Shown here: positions 47,631 through 58,980 of the stretch, one piece after another
Position numbering within the stretch: the first letter of the stretch is position 1
Layout of the letters: each line of letters begins with the position of its first letter
Assembly (NCBI GenBank): GCA_021845685.1
Contig: JAJZVN010000003.1
Coordinates: forward strand, 97,081 to 161,080
Source: a bacterium
GTDB taxonomy: Bacteria > SZUA-79 > Acidulodesulfobacterales > Acidulodesulfobacteraceae
DNA length: 64,000 bases
Reading direction: 5' to 3'
Notes under the pieces: generated by a model
Databases searched by the model: none
Told to the model about the DNA's origin: nothing
Seen by the model: the letters and a program-made list of their open reading frames with translations, nothing else
Made by a program: the position numbers and the translations under genes

Positions 47631-48585
47631 AAAAGGATTAACGATTACAATTATTTTTGACGCAATGAGCTTAAATTACGGCGAAGGACTTGGTAATATT
47701 TCTGAATTAAAGAAATTAACAAAACACGATAAACTATTTTCTTATATGTCAAGACAAGCCATAAGATACAATATTTATAAAATATTAGTAGATATGTTTA
47801 ATATAACCAGAGATAAAGCAAATCCGTTAACAGCAAATAATACGGTAATACAGTTTAAACCGGAATCTAATATAAAAGATTATGCGGAGCTTGATTTATT
47901 CGGTTATATGAAAACAAAGAAAAAAGATAAAAGTAAATCAAAGAAAGAAAATGAAGACCCCCAGGACACTAACGAAACAGGAAGCGCTACGAGGTCTGCT
48001 ATAGTAAGAATAAGCCCAGCTGTTTCATTAGAAAATATGTTAGTTGATATAGAATTTGGTTCGAACAAAAATTTTGCGGATAGATTGTCTATAAACCCAA
48101 ATCCTTTTCAATTTGAACATCACAGCTCTTTATATTCTTATACCGTTACAATAGATCTTGATAAAATAGGCATTGATGAAAACGATAATATTGAGATAAA
48201 TAATATTGAAAAAATTAAAAGAGTTAATATGGTTCTGGAAACTATTAAGATTCTTAATAGAGAAATAAAGGGCAGAATAGAAAACTTAAATCCTTTATTT
48301 ATTATAGGCGGTATATATGATATTTATAATCCTTTTTTTCTCGGCAGAATAGATGTAAATTATAATAATAATATTAAGAAATATGATATTAATACGGATA
48401 TTTTAATATCCACGGCTCATATGACTTTTAATGATAAAAACATTAAAAACGATACAATGATAGGATATGTCAAAGGATATTTTGCCAATGAAGATGCATT
48501 TAAAAACATAACAGATAATATTTATGATATAAACGGTTTTTTTGGCAATTTAGAAAAAAAAGTTAATGATTATTACGGAGAGTAA
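47623..48585 (+). CDS. cas7: Cascade backbone protein Cas7 (Cst2/DevR family)
   Basis: Backbone subunit that coats the crRNA. The N-terminal KKGLTITIIFDAMSLNYGEG and the segment ATRSAIVRISPAVSLENM are typical of Cas7 in the Cst2/DevR group. The 320-aa length is normal. A strong AGGAGG lies upstream. A Lys/Ser-rich charged loop (about 107-124) is probably the exposed finger region. Confidence 0.88.
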   Translation: MNKKGLTITIIFDAMSLNYGEGLGNISELKKLTKHDKLFSYMSRQAIRYNIYKILVDMFNITRDKANPLTANNTVIQFKPESNIKDYAELDLFGYMKTKKKDKSKSKKENEDPQDTNETGSATRSAIVRISPAVSLENMLVDIEFGSNKNFADRLSINPNPFQFEHHSSLYSYTVTIDLDKIGIDENDNIEINNIEKIKRVNMVLETIKILNREIKGRIENLNPLFIIGGIYDIYNPFFLGRIDVNYNNNIKKYDINTDILISTAHMTFNDKNIKNDTMIGYVKGYFANEDAFKNITDNIYDINGFFGNLEKKVNDYYGE

Positions 48586-48589
48586 GTTT

Positions 48590-49351
48590 ATGCAATTATT
48601 AAAAATAGAAGGCTATCAATTATTTGCCAATTATAAAAAACCATTGTCTTATGGCTACTGGGAAACTTATCCGTTTCCGCCTTTATCTACATTAAAAGGA
48701 TGGTTTCATAACGTCATAAACGCAAAAAAATATGTTGATTTGTCTATCGGGTTATGTTTTGACTATTCTTTCATTATAAATGATTTCCAAAAAATTATTA
48801 AATTTGATAGAAATAGAGGCAATGCAAATGATAATTTGTTAACATCTGTTAATAAAGCAGTTATTTCATCTATGGTTTATGTAGCCAATGTTTTTGATAT
48901 AAATTTAACTATTTATTTTTATGCCGAAAAACAATATTTAGATATATTTAAAAACAATATTTTTAATAATTACAGGCACATAGGCAGAGGTGAAGATTTA
49001 ATAAGAATAGACAGTATAGATTTTATAGAGCCTGCGGAACAAACATTCACTAACTTAAAGCCTCATGAAATTGATTATGGCATTATATTGAAAAAAGAAA
49101 CAGCCGAAAAATTGAATATTCAAGGACTTAATTATCATTTGCCGTTTAAGTACGATAACGATAAATTACAAAAAACAAATATAAGATATTTTAATTATGT
49201 AGATATCGTATATCCGGATCCAGATTCAATATCTCTAATAGACATAAATAGTATGCTATTAGATACTAATAACAATAAAATTATAGAAATGATAGGAGAT
49301 TACTCTTGGAATTCTACGCGAAAAAATATGGAAATAATTACGAAACAATAG
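48590..49351 (+). CDS. cas5: Cascade subunit Cas5 (Cas5t)
   Basis: RAMP-fold subunit that holds the 5' handle of the crRNA. The N-terminus MQLLKIEGYQLFANYKKP followed by YPFPPLSTLKGWFHN matches the Cas5t pattern. The open frame extends to 48566, but ATG 48590 is preferred because it has GGAG at a good distance and lies just after the cas7 stop. It overlaps cas3 by 46 nt. Confidence 0.88.
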   Translation: MQLLKIEGYQLFANYKKPLSYGYWETYPFPPLSTLKGWFHNVINAKKYVDLSIGLCFDYSFIINDFQKIIKFDRNRGNANDNLLTSVNKAVISSMVYVANVFDINLTIYFYAEKQYLDIFKNNIFNNYRHIGRGEDLIRIDSIDFIEPAEQTFTNLKPHEIDYGIILKKETAEKLNIQGLNYHLPFKYDNDKLQKTNIRYFNYVDIVYPDPDSISLIDINSMLLDTNNNKIIEMIGDYSWNSTRKNMEIITKQ

Positions 49352-51537
49352 AATCTCATACAAAATTATTAATTAAAGAATTAGATGCCTTATATAATAT
49401 ATACAGGAACGAAATAAACAATTTAAAATTAGATAATAATATTTATAATTATATAAAAACAGCCTGTATTTTTCACGATTTAGGCAAATATTCCGATTAT
49501 TTTCAATACAATATTAAAAACGAGAAAAAACCTTTAAATTTAAAAGATATAAAACATAATTATCTTTCAATTGCTTTTATCTACGAATATTTAGCAAAAA
49601 ACTATAATAACGATATTTTTTATAAATTATTTTACGCCATAGCTTTTCATCACGATAGAAAAATTGATTTTAATAAGGATGATTTAAACGCATATCAGAA
49701 TGGACTGAATCAAAAAATAAATTATCTTACCTGGGTTAAAGATATATTCCCCGATTTTGAAATTAAAAATTTAAGAACCGATTATTACGGTTATTTAAAA
49801 AAATATTACGACGATAAATTAATTTTATTACAAAATAAAACCGACATAAAAAAAGATAAAGATTATATCTTTTTAAAAGGCATGCTGCATAAATTAGATT
49901 ATGCAGCCTCTGCTCATTTATCGGCAGAAGAAAATAAAATTATAAATTTTAATAAAAAATTTAATAAATATTTAAATTCGAAAAATATTAAACTAAAAAA
50001 TTTTCAAAAAAAATCTAAAAATAATAGTGATAAATCATTACTTTTAATAGCACCCACAGGATCCGGCAAAACAGAATTTGCTATAAACTGGTTAAACGGA
50101 AATAAAGGATTTTACATATTACCGTTGCGAGTTTCAACAAACGCTATGTATGAAAGATTTAATTCTATTTTTAAAGATAATATAGGTTTATTACATGGCG
50201 ATAGTTTATTTTACAAATTAGAAGAAAAAAATAATATAGATGAACATATTAACAATATTAAATTAGCGCGGCAACTATCTATGCCCATAACTATAACAAC
50301 CGCGGATCAATTATTCCCGGCGGTATTTAAATATTACGGATATGAAAGAATTTACGCGACTTTAATGTATTCAAAAATCATTATAGACGAACCGCAAAGC
50401 TATTCGCCGGAAATGCTTGCTATTATAGTAAAAATGTTAGATGAAATATCAAATTATAACGGAAAATTTTGTTTAATGAGCGCTACTATTCATCCTATTT
50501 TATTAAATAAAATTAAACAAATAAAAAATACCAAAATAATAAATTTATTTAATAATCCTAAATTTAATCCTTTAAATAAACATAAAATACAATTTACGGA
50601 TCAACCTATAGAAAATCTAATAAATAATATTATAAATTCATATAAAAATAATAAAAAAGTATTAGTTATAGCTAATACGGTTAAACAATCACAAAATCTA
50701 TATAGATTATTAAATAAATACAAAGAAGAATATGATAAAAACTTAAATATTAAATTAGTACACAGCCAATTTATACAAAAAGACAGAATAAAAAAAGAAG
50801 CGGATATTTTTAAAGACGCTGGAAATACTACAAATAGAAACAATAATCCCATTATATGGATTTCTACACAAATTATAGAGGCTTCTTTAGATGTAGATTT
50901 TGATATTTTATATACTGAAATTTCGTCGATAGACAGTTTAATTCAAAGAATGGGAAGAGTTTGTAGAAGATTCGATAAAACTATAAATAAAAAAGATACG
51001 CCAAATATAATAATCTCTTTACAACCGTCAAAAGGGACATATAATATTTATAATAAACAAATTGTGGAATTTACTATCAAAGAACTTAGTAACTATAACG
51101 ATAAAATATTAACGGAACACGATAAACAAAATATTATTAATAATGTATTTTTAGACAACGACAATGAATTTAATCAAAAATTCAAAAAAAGTATAGAGCT
51201 TTTAGAATCAGGATATACGGAAGATAATAAAAATGATGCTTTAAGATCATTTAGGGATATCAATACGGAAAATGTTATTCCTTACGGCGTTTTTGAAAAT
51301 AATAAAAAAGAAATAGAAAAAAACATTGACATCTTAAAAAATAATAAAAAACTTAATGAAAATAAAATCAAAGCATTAAATGAACTAAATGGTTACATGG
51401 TTAATGTTTATTTTTATAAATTAAACAATCATTCTTCTTATAATAGAGAATTAGACGCTAGAATATTAAATTACGACTATAATGAAACAACAGGAATCGA
51501 TTTTGAAAAAATTAAAGAAGAAGATTTTTTTATTTAA
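49306..51537 (+). CDS. cas3: CRISPR helicase-nuclease Cas3 with N-terminal HD domain
   Basis: Degrades target DNA after Cascade binding. The HD nuclease carries His57-Asp58 in CIFHDLGK plus later histidines (KHNYLS, AFHHDR). The SF2 helicase shows Walker A LIAPTGSGKTEF (about 246-257), the DExx box IIDEPQSYSPEM, motif III LMSATI, and motif VI SLIQRMGRVCRR (about 543-554). The start is TTG at 49306, backed by AGGAG at 49294-49298; no ATG fits the HD domain. The 743-aa length is typical for I-B Cas3. Confidence 0.94.
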   Translation: MEFYAKKYGNNYETIESHTKLLIKELDALYNIYRNEINNLKLDNNIYNYIKTACIFHDLGKYSDYFQYNIKNEKKPLNLKDIKHNYLSIAFIYEYLAKNYNNDIFYKLFYAIAFHHDRKIDFNKDDLNAYQNGLNQKINYLTWVKDIFPDFEIKNLRTDYYGYLKKYYDDKLILLQNKTDIKKDKDYIFLKGMLHKLDYAASAHLSAEENKIINFNKKFNKYLNSKNIKLKNFQKKSKNNSDKSLLLIAPTGSGKTEFAINWLNGNKGFYILPLRVSTNAMYERFNSIFKDNIGLLHGDSLFYKLEEKNNIDEHINNIKLARQLSMPITITTADQLFPAVFKYYGYERIYATLMYSKIIIDEPQSYSPEMLAIIVKMLDEISNYNGKFCLMSATIHPILLNKIKQIKNTKIINLFNNPKFNPLNKHKIQFTDQPIENLINNIINSYKNNKKVLVIANTVKQSQNLYRLLNKYKEEYDKNLNIKLVHSQFIQKDRIKKEADIFKDAGNTTNRNNNPIIWISTQIIEASLDVDFDILYTEISSIDSLIQRMGRVCRRFDKTINKKDTPNIIISLQPSKGTYNIYNKQIVEFTIKELSNYNDKILTEHDKQNIINNVFLDNDNEFNQKFKKSIELLESGYTEDNKNDALRSFRDINTENVIPYGVFENNKKEIEKNIDILKNNKKLNENKIKALNELNGYMVNVYFYKLNNHSSYNRELDARILNYDYNETTGIDFEKIKEEDFFI

Positions 51538-51548
51538 ATTGTAAAATT

Positions 51549-52064
51549 ATGGATATTTCTTTAAGTTCATTTGAAAATATAAAAACAAATGGCTTAAAAA
51601 TTAATTATTATTTTATTTGCAAAAGAAAACTATGGCTTTTTGATAGAAAAATAACAATGGAAGATAAATCCGATAAAATTTTGATAGGTAAAATTCTACA
51701 TCAAGATTCATATAAAAAAGAGAAAAATAAAGAAGTTATTATAGATAATTTAATTTCAATTGATATAATAGATAATATAAATATTAGAGAAGTTAAATCT
51801 TCCAGTAAAATGGAAGAAGCGGATAAAATACAAATTCTTTATTATCTTTATTATCTGAAACAATTGGGTGTAGTTCGTAAAGGGATTATTAATTATCCAA
51901 AAGAAAAGAAAAGAGAGTTTATAGATTTAAAACCGGAAGATGAAATAAAAATTAAAGATATATTAATTGATATAAAAAATATTTTATCACAAAATAAACC
52001 TTTTCCTGTGATAAATAAACCTTATTGTAAAAAATGCGCTTATTTTGAATTTTGTTATGGATAA
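51549..52064 (+). CDS. cas4: CRISPR adaptation exonuclease Cas4
   Basis: RecB-like nuclease with an iron-sulfur cluster that trims prespacers and sets PAM choice and orientation. The N-terminal cysteine is in FICKRKLWLF (Cys about 24), and the three C-terminal cysteines are in YCKKCAYFEFC (about 160-169). The nuclease motif III is seen as REVKSSSKM. The length of 171 aa is normal. It is followed 3 nt later by cas1, a typical Cas4-Cas1-Cas2 module. Confidence 0.93.
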   Translation: MDISLSSFENIKTNGLKINYYFICKRKLWLFDRKITMEDKSDKILIGKILHQDSYKKEKNKEVIIDNLISIDIIDNINIREVKSSSKMEEADKIQILYYLYYLKQLGVVRKGIINYPKEKKREFIDLKPEDEIKIKDILIDIKNILSQNKPFPVINKPYCKKCAYFEFCYG

Positions 52065-52067
52065 TTT

Positions 52068-53063
52068 ATGGATAAAAGATTTTATATTAATTCAAATGGA
52101 CGAATAAAAAGACAAGATAATACAATATATGTTGAGATTGAAAAGAATGGCGACATTATTAAAAAAGCTTTGCCCGTTACCGACATAGATTCAGTTTATG
52201 TTTTTGGTGAATTGGATTTTAACTCAAAAGTTATAAATTTTTTATCTCAAAACGATATTTTAATTCATTTTTTTAATTATTACGGTTTTTATTCAGGAAG
52301 TTTTTTGCCCAGGAAAAAAAATATTTCAGGATATTTGTTAGTTGAGCAAGTAAAACATTATATAGATGACGAAAAAAGGCAATTTTTGGCAATATCTTTT
52401 ATTGAAGGTGCTGTTTTTCATATTTTAAGAAATTTAAGAAAATATAATATTTCAGGAGAAGATTTTGAAGAAATAGAGAAAAAACTAATGTTAAAAATTT
52501 TTGAAACAAAAAGAATTTCAGATTTAATGGCAATAGAAGGGAATATTAGAATTTTGTATTATCAATTATTTAACAAGATAATAAATAATAATGATTTTTA
52601 TCTTGAAAAGAGAGAAAAAAGACCGCCTTCAAATCCCATAAATGCTTTAATTTCATTTGGTAATTCGCTTATATATAATACAGTATTATCAGAAATTTAT
52701 AGAACTCAACTTGATCCAACTATAAGTTACTTGCATTCACCTCAGGAAAAACGATTTTCTTTATCCCTTGATTTAGCTGAAATATTCAAACCGATTATTA
52801 TAGATACTATAATTTTCTCTTTAATCAATACAAAACAAATAACAATTCATGATTTTGATGAAAATTTAAATTTTACATATTTAAATAAAGAAGGAAGAGA
52901 AAAATTTATTAGAGTATATGAAGAAAAATTAAAAACTACTATAAAACATAGGAAATTAAAAAGAAATGTATCTTATAAACAACTTATAAGATTAGAATGT
53001 TATAAACTTATTAAATATTTTATTGAAGATGAAATTTATAAACCATTTAAAGCTTGGTGGTAA
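52068..53063 (+). CDS. cas1: CRISPR integrase Cas1 (type I-B)
   Basis: Catalytic subunit of the spacer integrase. The metal-binding triad can be placed at Glu157 (MAIEGNIR), His223 (SYLHSPQEKRF) and Asp235 (SLDLAEIFKP). The length of 331 aa and ISFGNSLIYNTVLSEIYRTQ are typical. All catalytic residues are present, so adaptation should be possible. It ends 1 nt before cas2. Confidence 0.95.
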   Translation: MDKRFYINSNGRIKRQDNTIYVEIEKNGDIIKKALPVTDIDSVYVFGELDFNSKVINFLSQNDILIHFFNYYGFYSGSFLPRKKNISGYLLVEQVKHYIDDEKRQFLAISFIEGAVFHILRNLRKYNISGEDFEEIEKKLMLKIFETKRISDLMAIEGNIRILYYQLFNKIINNNDFYLEKREKRPPSNPINALISFGNSLIYNTVLSEIYRTQLDPTISYLHSPQEKRFSLSLDLAEIFKPIIIDTIIFSLINTKQITIHDFDENLNFTYLNKEGREKFIRVYEEKLKTTIKHRKLKRNVSYKQLIRLECYKLIKYFIEDEIYKPFKAWW

Positions 53064-53064
53064 T

Positions 53065-53331
53065 ATGTATATTATTATAACTTATGATATTGCTGATGAA
53101 AAAAGATTAAATAAAATTAGAAAGATTTTAAAAAAATACTTATATTGGGTTCAATATTCTATTTTTGAGGGAGAGATATCGGAAGGTAAATTGAAAAAGT
53201 GCCAAAGTGAATTAAATAAAATAATCAATATTAATGACGATAGTGTGTTTTTTTATAAAATAAAAATACCTGAAAATTTAAAAAAAAAGGTTTTAGGTAT
53301 TGAAAAAAATTATATGGACAATATATTATAA
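53065..53331 (+). CDS. cas2: CRISPR adaptation protein Cas2
   Basis: Dimeric scaffold of the Cas1-Cas2 integrase. The 88-aa protein begins MYIIITYDIADEKRLNKI with the conserved Asp8, followed by YWVQYSIFEGEI. The open frame reaches back to 53023 inside cas1, but ATG 53065, just after the cas1 stop, gives the standard N-terminus. It is the last cas gene before the leader. Confidence 0.94.
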   Translation: MYIIITYDIADEKRLNKIRKILKKYLYWVQYSIFEGEISEGKLKKCQSELNKIININDDSVFFYKIKIPENLKKKVLGIEKNYMDNIL

Positions 53332-53536
53332 TTTTAATTTGCATTTTGATATTTTATATTAGATATGAAAATATATATAAAATTAATAACTTATGATATT
53401 ATTAAAAAATTATTTAAATATATTATAAGTTCACTGCAAAATTATTGATTTTTGAATTTAAAATAGCAATAAAAAATATTATAAGTTATTGAAAATAAAT
53501 AAAAATTATATTATTATTTTATTGTTTAATTAATGG
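53332..53536 (+). promoter_or_regulatory. CRISPR leader
   Basis: About 205 nt of extremely AT-rich, non-coding sequence between cas2 and the first repeat, the expected place for the array promoter and integration signals. A 12-nt direct repeat ATATTATAAGTT occurs at 53420-53431 and 53476-53487. No unambiguous promoter boxes can be chosen in such AT-rich DNA. Confidence 0.7.
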
Positions 53537-56500
53537 GTTTTATCTTAACGTTGTGGGATTTAAAGATTACTGATGATTTACAGCTTGCAGGGTATGAAAT
53601 TGTTTTATCTTAACGTTGTGGGATTTAAAGGTCGAGCCGTTTCTCTGTTTCGTGATTACCAATTCCGTTTTATCTTAACGTTGTGGGATTTAAAGTTTAT
53701 AGCAAGTCTTGTCACGGAATTCACGGAATTAGTTTTATCTTAACGTTGTGGGATTTAAAGTTTGTTTTAATTGATAATAGAAGTATTTTTTGATAAGTTT
53801 TATCTTAACGTTGTGGGATTTAAAGAGAACGGCAAGCCGCTTATGCCATGTAGTCCTGTAAGTTTTATCTTAACGTTGTGGGATTTAAAGATTGACTATT
53901 TTAAAATAAAACTTAACGAATTCTTCGTTTTATCTTAACGTTGTGGGATTTAAAGTATAAAATCTTAATTACAAACGTCAATGAAAGGCTTTGTTTTATC
54001 TTAACGTTGTGGGATTTAAAGGTAATAAATTATTTGTATTTATTGAAATATCTGCATGTTTTATCTTAACGTTGTGGGATTTAAAGATCGTTAGCCCGAA
54101 CATATATACAACCGCATTTAAAGTTTTATCTTAACGTTGTGGGATTTAAAGTTTTTAATATATTCTTTATCAATTTTCTTTTCTAATGTTTTATCTTAAC
54201 GTTGTGGGATTTAAAGTTTGTAGCATTTTGAATATATTTATGAACCATTTGAACGTTTTATCTTAACGTTGTGGGATTTAAAGATAAATTTACAGGTATC
54301 TTTTCGGGTATAGAGATAGGTTTTATCTTAACGTTGTGGGATTTAAAGTAATCAAAGATATAATAGGTTTTATAATATTGATAAGTTTTATCTTAACGTT
54401 GTGGGATTTAAAGATTGTTTTAATTGGCGGTATTGTAATAGTATTTATGTTTTATCTTAACGTTGTGGGATTTAAAGATTTAAACAACGCTTTTGCAAGT
54501 ATTACAGGCGGGGGTTTTATCTTAACGTTGTGGGATTTAAAGGTTAATATGTTAGGACAAATAGAACCGATACCTTTTGTTTTATCTTAACGTTGTGGGA
54601 TTTAAAGTTTACAAGCCCGTATTATGTAGGGGCAGAGAATATGGTTTTATCTTAACGTTGTGGGATTTAAAGGTATATCCGCCGCCCTGATATATTGAAC
54701 CACTAAACCCGTTTTATCTTAACGTTGTGGGATTTAAAGATATCGATTTACGTTGCGCTTAAATATGTATATGAAGTTTTATCTTAACGTTGTGGGATTT
54801 AAAGACTCGCGCTTGTAGATGTTGCTACTATTTCATATAAGTTTTATCTTAACGTTGTGGGATTTAAAGACGCTTTCGGAGATATATTAACCGCCGGAGC
54901 GATAGGTTTTATCTTAACGTTGTGGGATTTAAAGGTTATCAAATTTATCTTCGCGGGGTTCGTCTGTCCATGTTTTATCTTAACGTTGTGGGATTTAAAG
55001 GTTGTTAAAAAATCGTTTTATACTGTGGGTTCTAAAGTTTTATCTTAACGTTGTGGGATTTAAAGTAAATAATAGCATTGGTAAATACATATTTTCCTCC
55101 GGTTTTATCTTAACGTTGTGGGATTTAAAGGATTAATAGCACTGGTATCTTGACTAATAGCAGTATTGTTTTATCTTAACGTTGTGGGATTTAAAGTAAA
55201 AATCGTCCGATTCATAGAGGAACGGGACTGGTTTTATCTTAACGTTGTGGGATTTAAAGATATCAAAAGTAACTGACCCCCCTGAATTATTACCGGTTTT
55301 ATCTTAACGTTGTGGGATTTAAAGTTAACAGTTGATGGTGATGCAACAGTTGCCGGAACTCGTTTTATCTTAACGTTGTGGGATTTAAAGTTAGAGCCAA
55401 TCTGCGTTGTTGCAGGACTTAATTGAGGTTTTATCTTAACGTTGTGGGATTTAAAGGTTTTTCAAGAAATAGAAAATATCAGAAAAAAAATCGTTTTATC
55501 TTAACGTTGTGGGATTTAAAGTATTGTTTAGTATGTTTATCGAAGCGTTCTCATCTCTAGTTTTATCTTAACGTTGTGGGATTTAAAGATAAAATGTTTA
55601 TAAACGATAAATCGCAAGAATTAACGTTTTATCTTAACGTTGTGGGATTTAAAGTTAAATCCGCATAAGGCATTACATAATTTCCGACAAAGTTTTATCT
55701 TAACGTTGTGGGATTTAAAGATTAATTGGAAAATGATAGCGCATTGGCAGAATTGGTTTTATCTTAACGTTGTGGGATTTAAAGACCGCTCAGACTAATA
55801 ACGGCAACGTATCAAGCACGGTTTTATCTTAACGTTGTGGGATTTAAAGTATCAAGCCTAACTGCCCCCATGAATAAAGCGGATTGTTTTATCTTAACGT
55901 TGTGGGATTTAAAGGGTTAATATATTTCATATCGGATCTGAAAAATTTTAAGTTTTATCTTAACGTTGTGGGATTTAAAGTTTGTATTCTGTCTAATACT
56001 TAATTTACAGAAGTTTGTTTTATCTTAACGTTGTGGGATTTAAAGATTTGAAAATCTTGCTCTATACTTTGAATTGTTAAAGTTTTATCTTAACGTTGTG
56101 GGATTTAAAGAATTTTAAAAGGTTTTTTATTATTATATCACAATAATGTTTTATCTTAACGTTGTGGGATTTAAAGGACTGCGTATAGGTTATGCTGTCG
56201 TATCTGCCGTAAGTTTTATCTTAACGTTGTGGGATTTAAAGTAAACTTTTTACGGAAAGGAACATTGTTTGGTTAGGTTTTATCTTAACGTTGTGGGATT
56301 TAAAGATCTGGGCTATCTTTTGTCCGGGTTCAAGTATTATGTTTTATCTTAACGTTGTGGGATTTAAAGACGCTTTTTTTATTAGATGAGCTTTCTAATT
56401 TTGAGAAGTTTTATCTTAACGTTGTGGGATTTAAAGGTCGAAATCAAACTAAATGAGACTAATATTACACAGGGTTTTATCTTAACGTTGTGGGATTTAA

Positions 56501-58980
56501 AGCCTTAAGTTTAATTAACCTGCAATTTGTGTTAAGAAGTTTTATCTTAACGTTGTGGGATTTAAAGGCATTTATAGCATTAACATATGCTGTTGACCAG
56601 TAAGTTTTATCTTAACGTTGTGGGATTTAAAGTTGCATCTTTCCTTGACGCAGAACGATATTTAAGAGGTTTTATCTTAACGTTGTGGGATTTAAAGGAA
56701 TTAGCGTAAGGATTAGCCGAAGCCTGAGCTTGAGGTTTTATCTTAACGTTGTGGGATTTAAAGTTATTATTAAATAATAGAACAATACTGTCTACTAAAG
56801 TTTTATCTTAACGTTGTGGGATTTAAAGGTAAATATGCTGCTGATAACGCTTGAACTGTTCGCATGTTTTATCTTAACGTTGTGGGATTTAAAGGAATTA
56901 GCGTAAGGATTAGCCGAAGCCTGAGCTTGAGGTTTTATCTTAACGTTGTGGGATTTAAAGTTCATCATCCATAAAAAATATCTGAAAAAATTCTGCGTTT
57001 TATCTTAACGTTGTGGGATTTAAAGAACGAGCAGCCGAGCCAGCCGAGTAAGCAGCCAAGCGTTTTATCTTAACGTTGTGGGATTTAAAGTTTCTATGCA
57101 CGATAACTTTTTCGCCAAAATGCTCTTGTTTTATCTTAACGTTGTGGGATTTAAAGGTTTATTCCAATATAATAAATAATGTTCTAATAGGGTTTTATCT
57201 TAACGTTGTGGGATTTAAAGAAAATAAGGGTAAGGGGCATAAGGCGCCCATTGCCAGGTTTTATCTTAACGTTGTGGGATTTAAAGACGGGAAAGCTGAC
57301 GTCAATGCCGGCGGGACAGCTGGTTTTATCTTAACGTTGTGGGATTTAAAGAACGATATATATACATTTAAAGCAGATGCTATTAATGTTTTATCTTAAC
57401 GTTGTGGGATTTAAAGCTGAAAAACTCAACATCTGATTTTTCAAGAAGCTTGGTTTTATCTTAACGTTGTGGGATTTAAAGATGAGTTTGGCAAAGGTTG
57501 CTAAATCTTTTGGACTTGTTTTATCTTAACGTTGTGGGATTTAAAGATTGTATAAATCACTTCGTAAAACCAATGAAAGCACAGTTTTATCTTAACGTTG
57601 TGGGATTTAAAGAATAATGTATGTGCACTATTAGCCACACTTGAAACAGTTTTATCTTAACGTTGTGGGATTTAAAGTAAATGCACTATACCCCGTGATA
57701 AATTAGGGTAGTTGTTTTATCTTAACGTTGTGGGATTTAAAGCTATTAAAGAAGCTAAAGGAGGATTAATTATCTCAAGTTTTATCTTAACGTTGTGGGA
57801 TTTAAAGATTTTTGGAAAAGGAAAGGTGAGCGCAGCGGTTAGGTTTTATCTTAACGTTGTGGGATTTAAAGACCCTCAAATTTGTCGTTGACAGGGATAA
57901 TGAAATAGTTTTATCTTAACGTTGTGGGATTTAAAGTTAAATGGTTGGATAAGGGTGCTAGCCCCGCCCGCTTGTTTTATCTTAACGTTGTGGGATTTAA
58001 AGTTGAAGTTGCACCGCTTGGGCTTACTTGATTAGCCAGTTTTATCTTAACGTTGTGGGATTTAAAGTTTGCAGGTATGCGCTTAATCATCCATTGGGCA
58101 TTGTTTTATCTTAACGTTGTGGGATTTAAAGTTCGTAATATACTGCTCAAGAGCCTCAGCTCCTTTGCGTTTTATCTTAACGTTGTGGGATTTAAAGATA
58201 TTGGTTTATGGGAAATCGTAATATGCGTCATTTGTTTTATCTTAACGTTGTGGGATTTAAAGATTAAAAGAGCTTCTAAGCAGTATAGAGAAAAATCAGG
58301 TTTTATCTTAACGTTGTGGGATTTAAAGCGAGATTGGTGAGCTTCGCTGGACTTCGTCCGCTAGTTTTATCTTAACGTTGTGGGATTTAAAGTTAATCCT
58401 TCCGGCATACTAAACAGCTCAACTAAATGTTTTATCTTAACGTTGTGGGATTTAAAGGATTTTTGGTTATTTTGATTATTGATGAAATTTTCTTGTTTTA
58501 TCTTAACGTTGTGGGATTTAAAGTCGGAAAGACTTAAAATAAAATATGAAGATGTGGATGTTTTATCTTAACGTTGTGGGATTTAAAGACTTCTCTGCCT
58601 GCTTTTGCCATATCAAAATTATTTGGTTTTATCTTAACGTTGTGGGATTTAAAGGTTGAAACTATTAAAGAGATAAAAAAGCTTAAGAATGTTTTATCTT
58701 AACGTTGTGGGATTTAAAGGCATGAAAGATGAATTGATTTTACAAATATCGGACAGTTTTATCTTAACGTTGTGGGATTTAAAGTTTAAAAAGTTAATTA
58801 AAAGCGGCTTAAAATAAATTTGTTTTATCTTAACGTTGTGGGATTTAAAGAAATATACTGTTAATGTTCCGGTTGGCGCAGGAGTAGGTTTTATCTTAAC
58901 GTTGTGGGATTTAAAGCTTTGCTCCAAGTATAATTAATATTAATTATACTCGTTTTATCTTAACGTTGTGGGATTTAAAG
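53537..58980 (+). CRISPR. CRISPR array, block 1: 84 repeats, 83 spacers
   Basis: The 29-nt repeat begins GTTTTATCTTAACG and ends TTGTGGGATTTAAAG. I placed 84 starts, from 53537 to 58952, with a period of 64-67 bp and spacers of about 34-38 nt. The repeats appear identical throughout, with no degenerate terminal copy. The end TTTAAAG would give an 8-nt 5' crRNA handle (ATTTAAAG) after Cas6 cleavage, and the leader by cas2 agrees with plus-strand transcription. One spacer is present twice (56698-56734 and 56895-56931), and the spacers at 55260 and 55850 look like homologues. The array is directly followed by non-array DNA at 58981. Confidence 0.99.

Noticed and set aside
50387..50398. Abnormal DEPQ helicase box in Cas3 as a sign of inactivation
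   Set aside because: Cas3 helicases of type I-B often have DExQ-like boxes, and all other helicase and HD motifs are intact.
53023..53064. Longer N-terminus for Cas2 starting inside cas1
   Set aside because: The 14 extra residues lack similarity to Cas2, while ATG 53065 gives the standard MYIIITYD start.
54336..54590. Open reading frames inside the CRISPR array on the plus strand (also at 54857-55048, 57076-57399 and 58053-58340)
   Set aside because: They consist of the repeat translated again and again (FILTLWDLK or FYLNVVGFK) plus spacer-coded residues; they are artefacts of a repeat without stops in those frames.
58694..58927. Minus-strand open frame in the array
   Set aside because: It repeats FKSHNVKIK, the reverse translation of the CRISPR repeat; not a gene.
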